Shown here: one piece after another, positions 22,183-32,707 of the stretch | How the letters are laid out: each line of letters starts with the position of its first letter | How positions within the stretch are numbered: the first letter of the stretch is position 1 | Assembly: GCA_035048815.1 (NCBI GenBank) | Contig: JAUCBN010000028.1 | Location: 7,743,001 to 7,807,000 of the forward strand | From: Abelmoschus esculentus | Taxonomy: Eukaryota > Streptophyta > Magnoliopsida > Malvales > Malvaceae | Length of the DNA stretch: 64,000 nucleotides | Direction of reading: 5' to 3' | The notes under the pieces: generated by a model | Told to the model about the DNA's origin: nothing | The model's input: the letters and a program-made list of their open reading frames with translations, nothing else | Database searches by the model: none | Position numbers and translations under genes: made by a program

Positions 22183-23347
22183 CTACTGCGACAGGTTTTG
22201 ACTTTGGTACTGGAATCTAGGGGATTGGTTGATTGGATTTAAGGCATTGTTAGGGTTACTCCATGAAAAGTTTGGATGCCTTTTCCAAGATGGGTTATAA
22301 TTGTTGGACATCATCTGATTGTTCCTGTTATAATTTCCAACATACAGGTTGGTTTCCTCATCTTGCATGTAATCAGATGAGTTGACTGCCTTAACCTCAT
22401 GTATATTTCGCTGGGCTTGCATATTCTGAACCATCTTGGTCAGAGAAGCCAATTGTGCTGCCACCGAACTGGTTGTGTCTAATTCATGGGCCGTGGCATG
22501 GCGTCTCATTCTCCTCGCCTTGATGTAGGAAACTGGAAGTTGTTTCTTGCGAGTTTGTTCAGAATCTCAATGGCCTCCACGGGTGCTCTATCCAAAAGTG
22601 TCCCATTTGCGGAAGCATCTAGCATCATCCTTGTGGAGGCATTGGTAGCATTATAGAACATGGAGACTTGCGTCCACAAGGGAAGACCATGTAGTGGGCA
22701 TTTATTTAACAATTCTATGTAGCGTTCCCATGCCTCATACATCGGTTCATCATCATCCTGCCAAAATGATGTGATTTCATTATGGATGCGATCATAGAGA
22801 TTTGTCGGGTTGAACCTTGAAATGAATTCTCGGCAGAGTTCATCCCAAGATCCTATGGATCCTGCTGGGATGTCATTTAACCAAGTTTTCGCCCTATCCC
22901 TCAGTGAATAGGGGAACAACTTTAATCATAAAATATCTTCATGGACTCATTGGATCTTGAAAGAATTGCACACTTCCATGAAAGATTTAAGATGCTGCCT
23001 TGCATCTTCAGTAGCAGACCCACTAAATTGTCCAATTGTGTTCAACATGTTGAACATCACTGGTTTGAGCTCAAAGTGAGTTGCTTCAATTTTCGGGGTG
23101 ACTACGCCAGGGTTTAGTCCCTTTAGGTCTTCCACCAGAAAGTCTCTAACAGTAAGCTACCTCGGCAATGATCGCGACGGTGGCTGTTGCGGCATTGTTG
23201 GTGGCAGTACATTATGATCAACAGGTGGAATTTGTCCTCTTGGTGGATCATCCATGACTTGAAACAGGTTGCGTCTTAGATGGTGTCCTGTGCGTTCGAT
23301 TTCAGGATCTAATTCGTATAATGGACCACTCGGGTTTACCCTGGTCC
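22183..23347 (-). pseudogene. Element D gag, start lost and zinc knuckle deleted
   Basis: The start region reads TATAGGACCAGGG where C and G read GTATGACCAGGG, so the usual ATG is gone. A TAG at 23157-23159 precedes LTVRDFLVEDLKGLNPGVV. The gag core has FELKPVMFNMLNTIGQF, MFPYSLRDRAKTWLNDIPAG and MYEAWERYIELLNKCPLHGL. The frame shifts near 22507 and stops lie between 22920 and 22946. The CX2CX4HX4C knuckle found in C and G is missing: the text goes from HEVKAVNSSDYM straight to NLYVGNYNRNN (about 22340-22410). Confidence 0.87.
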
Positions 23348-23452
23348 TATACCAGATAAGTCAAAGTTAATAAAAAATAAATAATTAGAATTAAAGTTAA
23401 ATAAAGAATGGTTAAAGAGCAAGAAAATAAAGAAAACAAAAATTTAGTTGTC

Positions 23453-23472
23453 AATCCTTGACAACGGCGCCA
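23453..23472 (-). other. Element D primer binding site (tRNA-Asp type)
   Basis: The minus strand reads TGGCGCCGTTGTCAAGGATT, six bases inside the 5' LTR end. This is a close match to the Athila tRNA-Asp site. Confidence 0.85.
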
Positions 23473-23478
23473 AAAACT

Positions 23479-24804
23479 TGATGCGTGTAATAATAACGCA
23501 ACTGTGCAGTGTACACGTCGCAAGTAATAAAGTGATAAGTATATCGTGTATCGTCTCCACAAAGATTGGTATACTTAACATGTCTCCCTTTGTTCCCTTG
23601 CTCCTGAAAGATAAAGTAAAAACACAGATAAGTGGATTTGTTTAACTAACTAAATAATTAAATAACAAAACATAAAATAAAGTATTGGGAACGATATAGA
23701 GAAACTGGGTAGGATCCAGCTGTGCCAATTAGTGGATTCGATTGATCTTCTTCTTGTCCAATGCAATTACACAACACTGCTTTGGCAGTACTGCAGATAC
23801 AACCTCGGCAGCGTTAGTGTTCTCTGCCGCTGCAATCTCTTGCTCTTGGGTAGATGCATCAAAGTTCAACAAAGTGTCCGTAGTTAACTCCGCTTATCTC
23901 TAATTCAGAGTGCTGTTGATTACTGGTCCTTGATGATACCTCTTGGCGTAAATCAACGATAACCACCAACCAATTCAACACTTCTTTTAGCTTCTGAAAC
24001 TCTTAACCTATCTCTAGGGCGAGTTAGTATCGTCAACACCGTACTTATCCCTTTCGTGAATCTAACTCTCTTGATGCTAGATAAATAGATTACTTACAAA
24101 CTTCTCTCTCAAGCTTGAATGCTAGAACAAGGAATGACAATAGGATAAGCAAACTTTGATATTATTATTGCATTAGAACAAAGAAACAAGAAATAATCTC
24201 CTCTCACTAATATCTACAACCTTCACATATCCCTAAGAGATTTAGAACATAATATCGATAGGTACAAATCTTAGGGGAAGGTTTCTCTAAAATCGTCTCT
24301 CTTAACAATGTGGCCGGCTAGGCTATATATAGTCTTAACCTAGGGCAAACCTTTCCTAAATAGATTCTAACTTGGAGTAAGGAGCAAATCTTCTGATATT
24401 TCCAAGTTTGGAACCTTCTAGAAAGTTTTTCCTGTTCGGTCTTTGTCGTGGGCTTTTAATGCGCTAGCCTGGTCCAATTGGTGCGCTGTATCTTCTAGAA
24501 TATAATCTATATTTTTGTCTTTCATTCTCCTACAATGTTGATGTTGACACTCTGGATGCTGTCGCGGCCTCATCTCTGCCTCAGCCTCAACACTGCTTTA
24601 CCGCTGCTTCGACCCTGGATATTCTTGCATGTATAGAATATGCAATAATATCTGCATTCTCTATAAATTTTGAATTTGTAAGTAGTGATAACAGAATATC
24701 CAATATTATGCAAAGAGTTCATATTTTAGCTCAAGTTGGTGTATAATAGATGCATAAAGTACCATGAGAAAGGTAGTAAATAACTGCCTTTTAGGCACTC
24801 ATCA
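23479..24804 (-). repeat. Element D 5' LTR (1326 bp)
   Basis: The plus strand begins TGATGCGTGTAATAATAACG and ends GGCACTCATCA, followed by target GATGC. The length is within one base of the other LTR. Confidence 0.94.
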
Positions 24805-24809
24805 GATGC

Positions 24810-25731
24810 CAAGCAACATCTTAAGTCATTCATGGAAGTTTACAATTCTTTCAAGATTCAAGGAGTTCACATGAGGATGTCTTAAGATGAAGCTGCTCCC
24901 CTATTCACTAAAGGGTAGGGCAAAAACCTGGCTAAATAGTATTCTAACAGGATCCATAGGATTTTGGAGTGAACTATGACGAGATTTCATTACGCGCTTT
25001 AGTCCTACAAATTTATATGATAGAATTCGTAATGAGATTACTTATTTTCGACAGGCTGATGACGAACCGATGTCTGAGGCATGGGAGCGCTACAGAGAGT
25101 TATTGCACAAGTGCCAATTGCATGGATTTCCACTATGGACACAAGTGATAATGTTTTACAATACCAACAATACCCCGACAAGGATGATGTTAGATGCCTC
25201 GGTAAATGGAACACTTCTGGATAAAACACTTGAGGAAGCTATTGAGATACTGAACAATCTCGCAAAAAACGATTTTCAATTTCCTACATCTACGCGAGGA
25301 GGAGTAAGACGCCAAGCCACAGTAAATGAATTAACAACATCAAATTTAGTGGCAGCACAATTGGCCTCTCTTACCAAGATGGTGCAAAATATGCAACTAT
25401 AATAGAACACCCATGAGATTAAAGCCATTGATTCTTATTGCAATTTATGTGGAGGTATCCACAATTCTTCTGAGTGTATGCAGAATCAAGAGGCCAACAT
25501 GTATGTTGGAAACTATAATAGAAATAATATGATGTCCAACACATACAACCCCTCATGGAAAAGACATCAAAACTTTTCATGGAGTAATCCAAATAATGTC
25601 TTAAATCCAACCATTTAACCACCAGGATTCCAGCAACAAATACAACATTTGTCGTAGCAGCAAGTACAACAACCTCTGTCGCAACAATAGATACATCAAC
25701 AATAGCCTATACATTTATCAACAAGACTGAG
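24810..25731 (+). pseudogene. Element C gag, 3' part, with zinc knuckle
   Basis: Gag resumes exactly after D's target duplication with CAAGCAACATCTTAAGTC, matching G at about 59322. It has several frameshifts and stops (for example near 24880 and 25400). The clear stretch at 25038-25402 reads MSEAWERYRELLHKCQLHGF, NGTLLDKTLEEAIEILNN and NDFQFPTSTRGG. A zinc knuckle CNLCGGIHNSSEC lies at about 25440-25480, followed by MYVGNYNRNNMMSN. The capsid part would multimerise and the knuckle would bind RNA. Confidence 0.87.
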
Positions 25732-27075
25732 ATGATTTTACAGAACCAAGAGGTTGCTATCAAGGCACTGGAAACCCAGGTTGGGCAGTTTGCCCAAAAC
25801 ATTAATACTAGACCACAAGGAGGATTACCTAGCAATACTGAAGTTGCTAAGGTAATGAGCCATGAACAGTGCAAAGCAATCACTACCAGAAGTGGTCTAC
25901 AACTGAAAGAAAAGGTAGAAAGCTCATCAGCCAAGGTCCCACCAAAAGAACTAGAAAAAGAGGACTTAGAGGCTGAACAAACTGATCATGAGAACACTGT
26001 CCCAACAAAGAGCTCGGCAATACCTAAACAAGCTGCAAAGACAGTGATAGAAACAGTGATTCCATGTATTAAATTCCAAACTAAAGAAACCCTGGAAGAA
26101 ATGAGACCACAACCACCTTTTCTATAAAAGTTGAAAAAACAAAAATAGGACCATCAATTTAAGAAGCTTCTAGATATTTTAAAGCAAGTCCATATTAACT
26201 TACCCTTTGTAGAGGTAATTGAACAAATGCCTAATTATGCTAAGTTCTTAAAAGACATTGTGTCTAAGAGAAAGAGGGTAGGTGAGTTTGAAACATTGGT
26301 TGCTATAGAAGGATGCATGGCAATGCTATATAATCGCATGCCACCAAAATTGAAGGATCCTGGATGCTTTACAATACCTTGTGCAATTGGTAACCACTAT
26401 GAAGGTAAGACTCTATGCGACCTTGGAGCAAGCATCAATCTAATGCCCAAGTCTGTCTTCCAAAAGCTTAGAATTGGAAGGGCAAAACCCACAACTGTGA
26501 TGCTCCAACTTACGGATCGATCATATGTGAAACCCAAAGGAAAAATCGAGGATATACTGGTAAGAGTAGACAAATTTAATTTTCCTACTGACTTTCTTGT
26601 TCTTGATTGTGAAGCAGATGATAATGCACCGATCATCCTTGGGAGACCTTTCCTTGCCACTAGACGAATATTAATTAATGTGGAAAAAAAAGAGTTGACT
26701 ATGAGGATCAATAACCAACAAGTTAAACTCAATGCCTTCCACAATCTAAAAAGATATGATGATGCAGAAGAATGCAAAATCCTTCACACTAAAGATGCAG
26801 ACAAAAAGGTATCTTGCTTCAATAGTCACTACCTGGGCAGCATGCTCAGCAGAAAATTAGACATCTTTTATGGCATAATTTTTGGTAGGAAAATCAAGGC
26901 AGATATGAAGGAAACCAACAGAACATCAAATTGTCCAGACAAACAGGGTACAGTGAAGATCAGAACAAAAAGGGATGGACCTAAAGCCAATGACCAACAC
27001 TTGAAGAATAATTTTGGCCAACAAGAGACAATCACCTTGGGAGATGCATTTGCATGCACTTCACCAGTGATATAA
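25732..27075 (+). pseudogene. Element C gag linker and aspartic protease; gag-PR frame ends here
   Basis: The linker is open from 25732 to 26125 (QEVAIKALETQVGQFAQNIN, SHEQCKAITTRSGLQLKEK). After stops at about 26127 and 26146 the frame 26227-27075 is open and intact. It reads MPNYAKFLKDIVSKRKRVGE, CFTIPCAIGNHYEGKTLCDL, GASINLMPKSVFQKLRIGRA, DKFNFPTDFLVLDCEADDNA and ILGRPFLATRRILINVE. The active-site motif is DLGAS. A C-terminal extension ends ITLGDAFACTSPVI with stop at 27073-27075. The next feature is ORF2, not RT. Confidence 0.9.
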
Positions 27076-27564
27076 TCCCTTCCCTTATCTTTCTGTTTTT
27101 ATATTAGGACTAGTTTAGTTTAGATTTACTTTATATAAATATTTTTGTCTTTAATTAATTTTCTTGTTTTTGTTTAACTTTTTTTAGGACAATAAACAAT
27201 AAAGGAGAAATAGTTCACATCAAAAATTCTGTCGAGGTAGTAAACAGTATTAGAGCTGCAGCAGTCCCAACGGGCAGAAACAGTGTAACGGCTAGTCTAC
27301 CGAGATATCTGCCGTGGTAGTAAATGTAATCGACAGAAAAAGTTAAACGGCTATAAAACAGCTAGTGATTAAAATGGCCACAAGGCCGAGGCCTATATAA
27401 GCAATCTCTCCCTCTTGAGCTATTCACTCTTGTATTCTTGTTATCTTTAATTCTTTGCTAATCTTGCTCTCATAATACTCTCTGCCTACTTACAAACTTT
27501 CTTGCAATTTTCAGAAACTCTTCAAGAAAATATCCAAGAACTTCAAACACTCAAACACTTACTC
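27076..27564 (+). promoter_or_regulatory. Element C spacer with TATA-like box before ORF2
   Basis: GAGGCCTATATAAGCAATC (box at 27391-27400) lies about 165 nt before the ORF2 ATG and is followed by a CT-rich leader. It resembles the LTR core GCCTATATAAGG of the same element. The rest is AT-rich and noncoding. Confidence 0.62.
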
Positions 27565-29079
27565 ATGGCCACCTTTGCCCCAACAGTTGTTGAAGACCGA
27601 TTCAACAGGTTATTCATTGCTTGACAATTATGGGAGGAACAAGGATTCCAATATTCTAAAGAAGAATATCTTGTCATCGAACACTACTTGTTCGACAAGA
27701 TAAAATATCAAGAATGGGGGATCTTCTGCCTCCAACCGATCCAGGCCAATGCCACCATCATACAGGAATTCTATGTGCACGGCCCAAGCAAGGACTCTCT
27801 CTTTGTCCACTGTCGAGGCAGGCCTATCAAGCTCGATGCCGATACAATCAACGATTTCTACGGCCTTATCCCTATACATGATATCCATGTCGAATTCATG
27901 GAGGATGTCACAGTTGAATATTATAAGTTGATTAAATATGATATTTGCTACGGTAATACCCGTTGGGAATCCGATTCCCATAAAGGATCCGTAGCAAGAC
28001 AAAGTCTAAAACCTGAGGCCAAGCTTTGGAACACCTTTATAAAAAGATGTTTCATCCCAACTTCCCATAACAGTATGATGGACCAAAGGAGATTGGTGCT
28101 CATCCAATCAATCATCAACAAAAGGAGCATCAACTTTGGAGAAATAATTCTACGAGAAATTTACGAATACGGTAAGAAGGATAAAGGCCTTTTATATTTC
28201 CTTTCTTTAATCGCTGGTATTTGTAATACTGCATGTGTACCCACTGCCGAGACAGATGAATTCACAGCCAGTAGAAAAGGATGGACCAGAGACTTCTGCC
28301 ACAAGATCATGTAGATCACACAAGCAGAACCAGTCCAGACAACTCCGCAGCAATTCACTACCGACACTACTGTCGGGGCCCATTACACGGCATACATGCC
28401 TAACAATGCCCACACCACTGCTGCAGCAGACCCATACCAGGAGATTATACAAAAGATGGAAGCCATAGATCTTAGGCAGCAGAGATACAAGGAGTATCAA
28501 AGAGACTTCAACAACACACTTGGTCAAATGATGCTCCACAACTTTCCAGACCAAGGGGTACAGTTTCCAGAATTCCTCACTAACATGTTTGTGATGGTTG
28601 TACCCTACACAGAGACAACACCAGCTCCAGGAGGACCGAGACCATTCTTCCCCATAGGCTCTCAGTAACAGTTTCACGCTGCTGGCCCATCTAGGGCAGC
28701 AGATTTTGTCGCAGCATCATCTGCCATCAGAAGACCTTTCAAGAGGAGGAAAGTCTTTAGCACTCCCCCAAGATCCTCCATCATCATGGACAGTCTATCA
28801 GAAGAGATAGATGCCTATGTACACCAAAGTTCTAACGCTGTCGGGACGACCATTCACCATGCCTAGGCAGATCTAGAAAATGAAGAAGGGACGAATATAA
28901 TGGAGACAAAAGATGAAGGAGAAGAAGAGGTGAACGCTCCCATGCAACGAACAACACCTACAAGAGTCCAGCCACCAAGACAAGCAAAGACTCAGCCATC
29001 GTCATCACCAAGGACACAACAATCATCAGCAAGATCCAGAAAATTAATTGTGGAGGACAGCTCTTCGGAGTCCTTATAA
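27565..29079 (+). pseudogene. Element C ORF2, putative plant transposon protein (Transposase_32-like), four nonsense codons
   Basis: A single 504-codon frame runs from ATG 27565 (MATFAPTVVEDRFNRLFIA) to TAA 29077-29079. It has four internal stops (about 27622, 28312, 28666 and 28864), each where D or B shows Arg or Gln, so each can be explained by C-to-T change. Conserved blocks follow the order in D: WEEQGFQYS, LFDKIKYQEWGIFCLQ, IQEFYVHGPS, CYGNTRWES, GSVARQSLKPEAKLWN, LVLIQSIINKRSINFGEI, DPYQEIIQKMEAIDLRQQRY, RRPFKRRKVFSTPP and a Ser-rich acidic end. The absence of indels over 1.5 kb contrasts with C's gag, which has several. No catalytic motif is recognised. Confidence 0.82.
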
Positions 29080-29139
29080 TTTTATGATGTTTTTATAAAT
29101 TGCATGTTCTTTTGTTGCCTACTACTTGCCCCTAATTTA

Positions 29140-29175
29140 AGCATTGAGGACAATGTTTGGTTCAAGTTTGGGGGT
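29140..29175 (+). promoter_or_regulatory. Element C internal hairpin and purine tract after ORF2
   Basis: The stem AGCATTG/CAATGTT with loop AGGA (29140-29157) is followed by TTTGGGGGTG (29167-29176). C's terminal copy was lost in the deletion that also removed the start of its 3' LTR. Confidence 0.65.
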
Positions 29176-29869
29176 GTAGAGCCACTGCCGAGGCAATCCA
29201 CTATCGAGGTCTTGCCATGAAAAGGGAGTTTTTAGTGATAAAATTTTTTTATCTCCACCACTTTACTTGAATTTGTTGCCTATACTTTTGCACTGCCCAT
29301 CATCAGTATTGTTTTAGTTTATTTTTTAAGGCAATAGAAATCTTTCTCCTTACAATAGTTAGGTTCTGTTTTGAAGGCTTAATTATAAGATACTTAAGGA
29401 GAAAACTTAGAAGCTTGCTATAAGGTTGAACTTAAAACATATTTGAGACTTGTTTGGCTATAGGAATTCTTTTAATAAACTTAGGTGACAAAGACTTAGA
29501 TTATTGAAGAGGTAACTAAAGGTGCCTATCACCGACTCTAGGAAATACTCTTCTTCATACTAGAGGTACCCGAAATTGACTCTAGTATGCTTTAAAGAAT
29601 AGAAAAAGAAATAAAAAATAAGAAGAAAAAAACATAATCTTTGAGGTGCTCGAAATTGGCTCAAGAAATTGTTGTTTTAAGGAGAGTACACTAAATCCAA
29701 GTCTATTTGTCTTGAACTTAGATTTTATCTAAGAAGGCCCTTAATCAAACTTGTCCACAAAAGCAAATACACTCACAAAACCTTATAGCTTGTCTTCTAG
29801 GTAAACCCTTAGGTAACCGAAAGGTTAAGTCTAAAGAATACACATAGTTATAGTGGGGAGATTAGATGC
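29176..29869 (+). other. Element C 3' noncoding region
   Basis: No gene is visible. It aligns with B's 12600-13300, including degenerate copies of the GAGGTGCCCGAAATTGGCTC-type repeat (near 29520, 29570 and 29643). It stops at a deletion junction near 29869. Confidence 0.6.
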
Positions 29870-30974
29870 AAACTGAGGCCGAGGCTGGACCTAATGCCGA
29901 GGCAGCAGAGGATAAGTAGCAATATGGCAGACAAGTTGAGGAGAAAAATGAGAAGAACGTTGTTGGACAAGAAGCCCAAGGATCGGAGTTGGATAATACA
30001 AGGAAAACCCAAAGACAAGGCCACACGAGAAAACCTTCTAGAAGAAATAAAGTTGGAAATATTTGACCTATCCAAGTTATATTCTACTTAGGAAAGGTTT
30101 GCCCTAGGCCAAGCCTACATAAGTCATAGCCGTCCAAGGGAAGAGCATAGCTTAGAATATAGAATTAGATTTAGAACTTTTAGTTTCTCTTTTCTACTTT
30201 ATGTTCTAATTTTGTTTAGGATTAGGTGAAGGTTGTAAAGTATTAGTGTGAGAAAGTTAAACTTTGTTTCTTGTTTCTAATGTAATAAAATATCAAAGTA
30301 TTCTTATTCTTTGTCATTCCTTGTTCTTACATTCAAGCTCGGGAGAGAAGTATGTAAGTCATTCATTTATCTAATATCGGGAGAGTTAGATTCACGAAAG
30401 GAATAAGTACGATGGTTCTTCTATGGAACACTAACTCGGCCTAGGATAAGTTTAGAGTTTTAATGGCTAATAGAAGTGTGATATTGGTTGGTGATTATAA
30501 TTCATTCACGCCGTAAGGTATCATCAAGGACTGGTCATCAACAGTACTTCGACTTAGGGATAATCAGAGTCATCTAAGGATACTTTACCGAACTTTGGTA
30601 AAGTCTACCCAAGAGCAAGGGATTGTTGCAACAGACCAGTATCTTCACTATCTAGGCAGTAATCTACAGTTCTACCGAGGCAATATTGTACAATTGCATT
30701 GAACAAAAACGAGTTGATCAAATCCACTATATAGCACAACTAGATCCTAACCACCTTCTTTATCTAATTTTCTATCTTTATTTAGTTTTTATTATTTAGA
30801 TTAATCACAACTCAATCACTTGTGTTTTTATTTTGTTTTCTTTACAGAGCAAGAAGATCAAAGGAAGCATATTAAGTATACCAATCCCTGAGGAGACGAT
30901 ACTTGATGCTCATCACTTTATTACTTTGCGGCATGTTCACTTGCACTGAAATTGCGTATATCTAACACGCATCA
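29870..30974 (+). repeat. Element C 3' LTR, missing its first ~190 bp
   Basis: It begins mid-LTR at CAAACTGAGGCCGAGGC, equal to about 15007 in the 5' LTR, and ends ACACGCATCA. Compared with B, the deletion took about 85 bp of the internal end with the purine tract and about 190 bp of LTR. A GC dinucleotide is shared at the junction. The target repeat CTTAC follows. Confidence 0.88.
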
Positions 30975-30979
30975 CTTAC

Positions 30980-32608
30980 CTATTGTTTGAGCAGGTATTT
31001 TAGGGTTCTTCAGTTGTAATCCACTTCTAGTTGATATGGCTTTACATTTTTCATGTGGACCAACTCTAGCGACTTCACTATCGCTCAAGAGACCTCCTAT
31101 GGGTCTGCTTTTCATCTGTTGTGTCATTTGTCCTATTGTGGTTTCTAGTGCCTTGAGAGCAACTTCGTTATTTTGCATTCTTATTTCTATTCTGTCCTAC
31201 TGTGGCTTCCAGCGCCTTGAGAGCAATTTCGTTATTCTGCATTCTCATTTCTGTTCTGTCCATGAAAGTGTCAGCTCTTTGGATGAATTTGTTTGTATTT
31301 GCAATGTATGCACCAGTTTGGGCCATGAATGTTTGCAGTGTATTCTCTAAAGTTTGGACGTCTGTTGTTTACTGCGGAGGCGGTTCCTCTTGTGGCATCT
31401 GCTGCTGAGCAAATCTATTGTTTTGCTAGAATCCCGTAGCTTGCACTGGTTGATGTTGCGTGTTAAATGCATTATTGGGATCGCTCTATGAGAAATTAGG
31501 TTTCTTCCTCCATGATGGATTATAGTTGTTGGACATGTTGTTTCTATTAAAATTTCCAACATAGAAGGAAGATTCTGGATTGTGTAGGCATGCGTTCGAG
31601 CCATGATTGTTACCACATGTTTCGTAGAGAATGGTGACTGCTTTTACTTCTCGAATGTGACTTGGATTTTGCAGATCCTTCACCATATTAGTCAAGGCGG
31701 ACAGTTGGGCTAGAATAGAATCCGAAGACTCTGAATTTGTCATGCCTTGTCTATTTATACCTCTTCTAGTGATTGGATTTTGATAGTCGTTCTTTGCTAG
31801 CCTATCCAGAGTTTCTATACTCTCATGGGGTAGGCAGTCTAAGAGGGTGTCATTGGCGGAAGTATCAAGTATCATCCTCGTAGGAGTGTTCACTGCATTG
31901 TAGAAGATGGATACTTGGGTCCACTCAGGCAGACCATGCATGGGGCATTTTCTGTATAACTCTCTGTATCTTTCCCATGCATCATACATTGAATCATCTT
32001 CATCTTGCCTAAAGGATATTATGTCGTTTCTGAGCTTGTCATTCATATTGGTATAACTGAATCTGGCAAGGAAGCTTCGGCATAGTTTTGTCCATGAATT
32101 CAACGATCCCGGCTGAAGGTTATTTAACCATGCTTTTGCCTTATCCCTCAGTGAATAGGGAAATAATTTTAGCTTAAGGATGTCGATTGAGACTCCCGGC
32201 AGCTTAAACGAATTACAAATTTCCAAAAAGACTTAATATGTTTCCGAGCATCTTCATTGGCCGAACCCCCAAACTGGCCTAGAGTGTTGATCATGTTGAA
32301 CATGAACGATTTTAGTTCGAAATGCTTTTGCCTCTATATTAGGCATCACAACAGCAGGAGTAACCCATCTAAATCTTCCTCTAAATAATCTTGAATAGTT
32401 CGAGCGTATTCCTGTCTTAGAATATTTATTGGATCAACTACTGTAAAGGCACTATGGTTGTCTGTCGCGGCGGCATTCATACCCGCGTTGTTTTGTTGGC
32501 CAGGTCTACGTTCATTCTTAGGCGTGCCCTTCATTTCAGATCTCGTGCTGTTTTTTCGATTTCTAGGTTGTAAGGGTATTGATCAATAGTAGGGCTAGAC
32601 CTGTTCAT
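30980..32608 (-). pseudogene. Element A gag
   Basis: ATG at 32608 opens MNRSSPTIDQYPYNLEIEK, then frameshifts and stops intervene. The gag core reads LFPYSLRDKAKAWLNNLQPG, MYDAWERYRELYRKCPMHGL and NAVNTPTRMILDTSANDTLL. The knuckle is partly lost: the text around it is YETCGNNHGSNAC, so the first Cys is Tyr. The end (about 31178-30980) reads GQMTQQMKSRPIGGL, CKAISTRSGLQL and KIPAQTIGK, then continues at 14814 after C is removed. Confidence 0.86.
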
Positions 32609-32682
32609 GCACAAAACAACCCGCGAAAGTTAAACTAAAATAATAAAAATATGCAGAAATAATTAGTAGTAAAATTGAGCGC

Positions 32683-32703
32683 TAGTCCCCGGTAACGACG
32701 CCA
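32683..32703 (-). other. Element A primer binding site (tRNA-Asp type)
   Basis: The minus strand reads TGGCGTCGTTACCGGGGACT, four bases inside the 5' LTR. Confidence 0.85.
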
Positions 32704-32707
32704 AATC

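Larger units (their letters stand above)
16557..24804 (-). mobile_element. Element D: complete non-autonomous Athila-type element with gag-PR and ORF2 but no RT or integrase
   Basis: This 8248-bp element has two full LTRs (16557-17883 and 23479-24804) and is flanked by GATGC (16552-16556, 24805-24809). On the minus strand it runs LTR, tRNA-Asp type primer site, gag, protease, spacer, ORF2, 3' noncoding region with hairpins, purine tract, LTR. Its 5.6-kb interior is uninterrupted. The absence of RT, RNase H and integrase is therefore real and not due to nesting. It sits in the gag gene of C, in the opposite orientation. Confidence 0.94.
14815..30974 (+). mobile_element. Element C: non-autonomous Athila-type element, interrupted by D
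   Basis: 5' LTR 14815-16137, primer site 16144-16164, gag (16235-16556 plus 24810-25730), protease (to 27075), ORF2 (27565-29079), 3' noncoding region and a 5'-truncated 3' LTR (29870-30974). The 5-bp duplication CTTAC flanks it (14810-14814, 30975-30979). Without D and its duplicated site it is about 7.9 kb. RT, RNase H and integrase are absent. The target is the gag-protease linker of element A. Confidence 0.9.

Noticed and set aside
14815..30974. C as one 16-kb autonomous element
   Set aside because: Half of it is D in reverse orientation. Without D it is about 7.9 kb and lacks pol.
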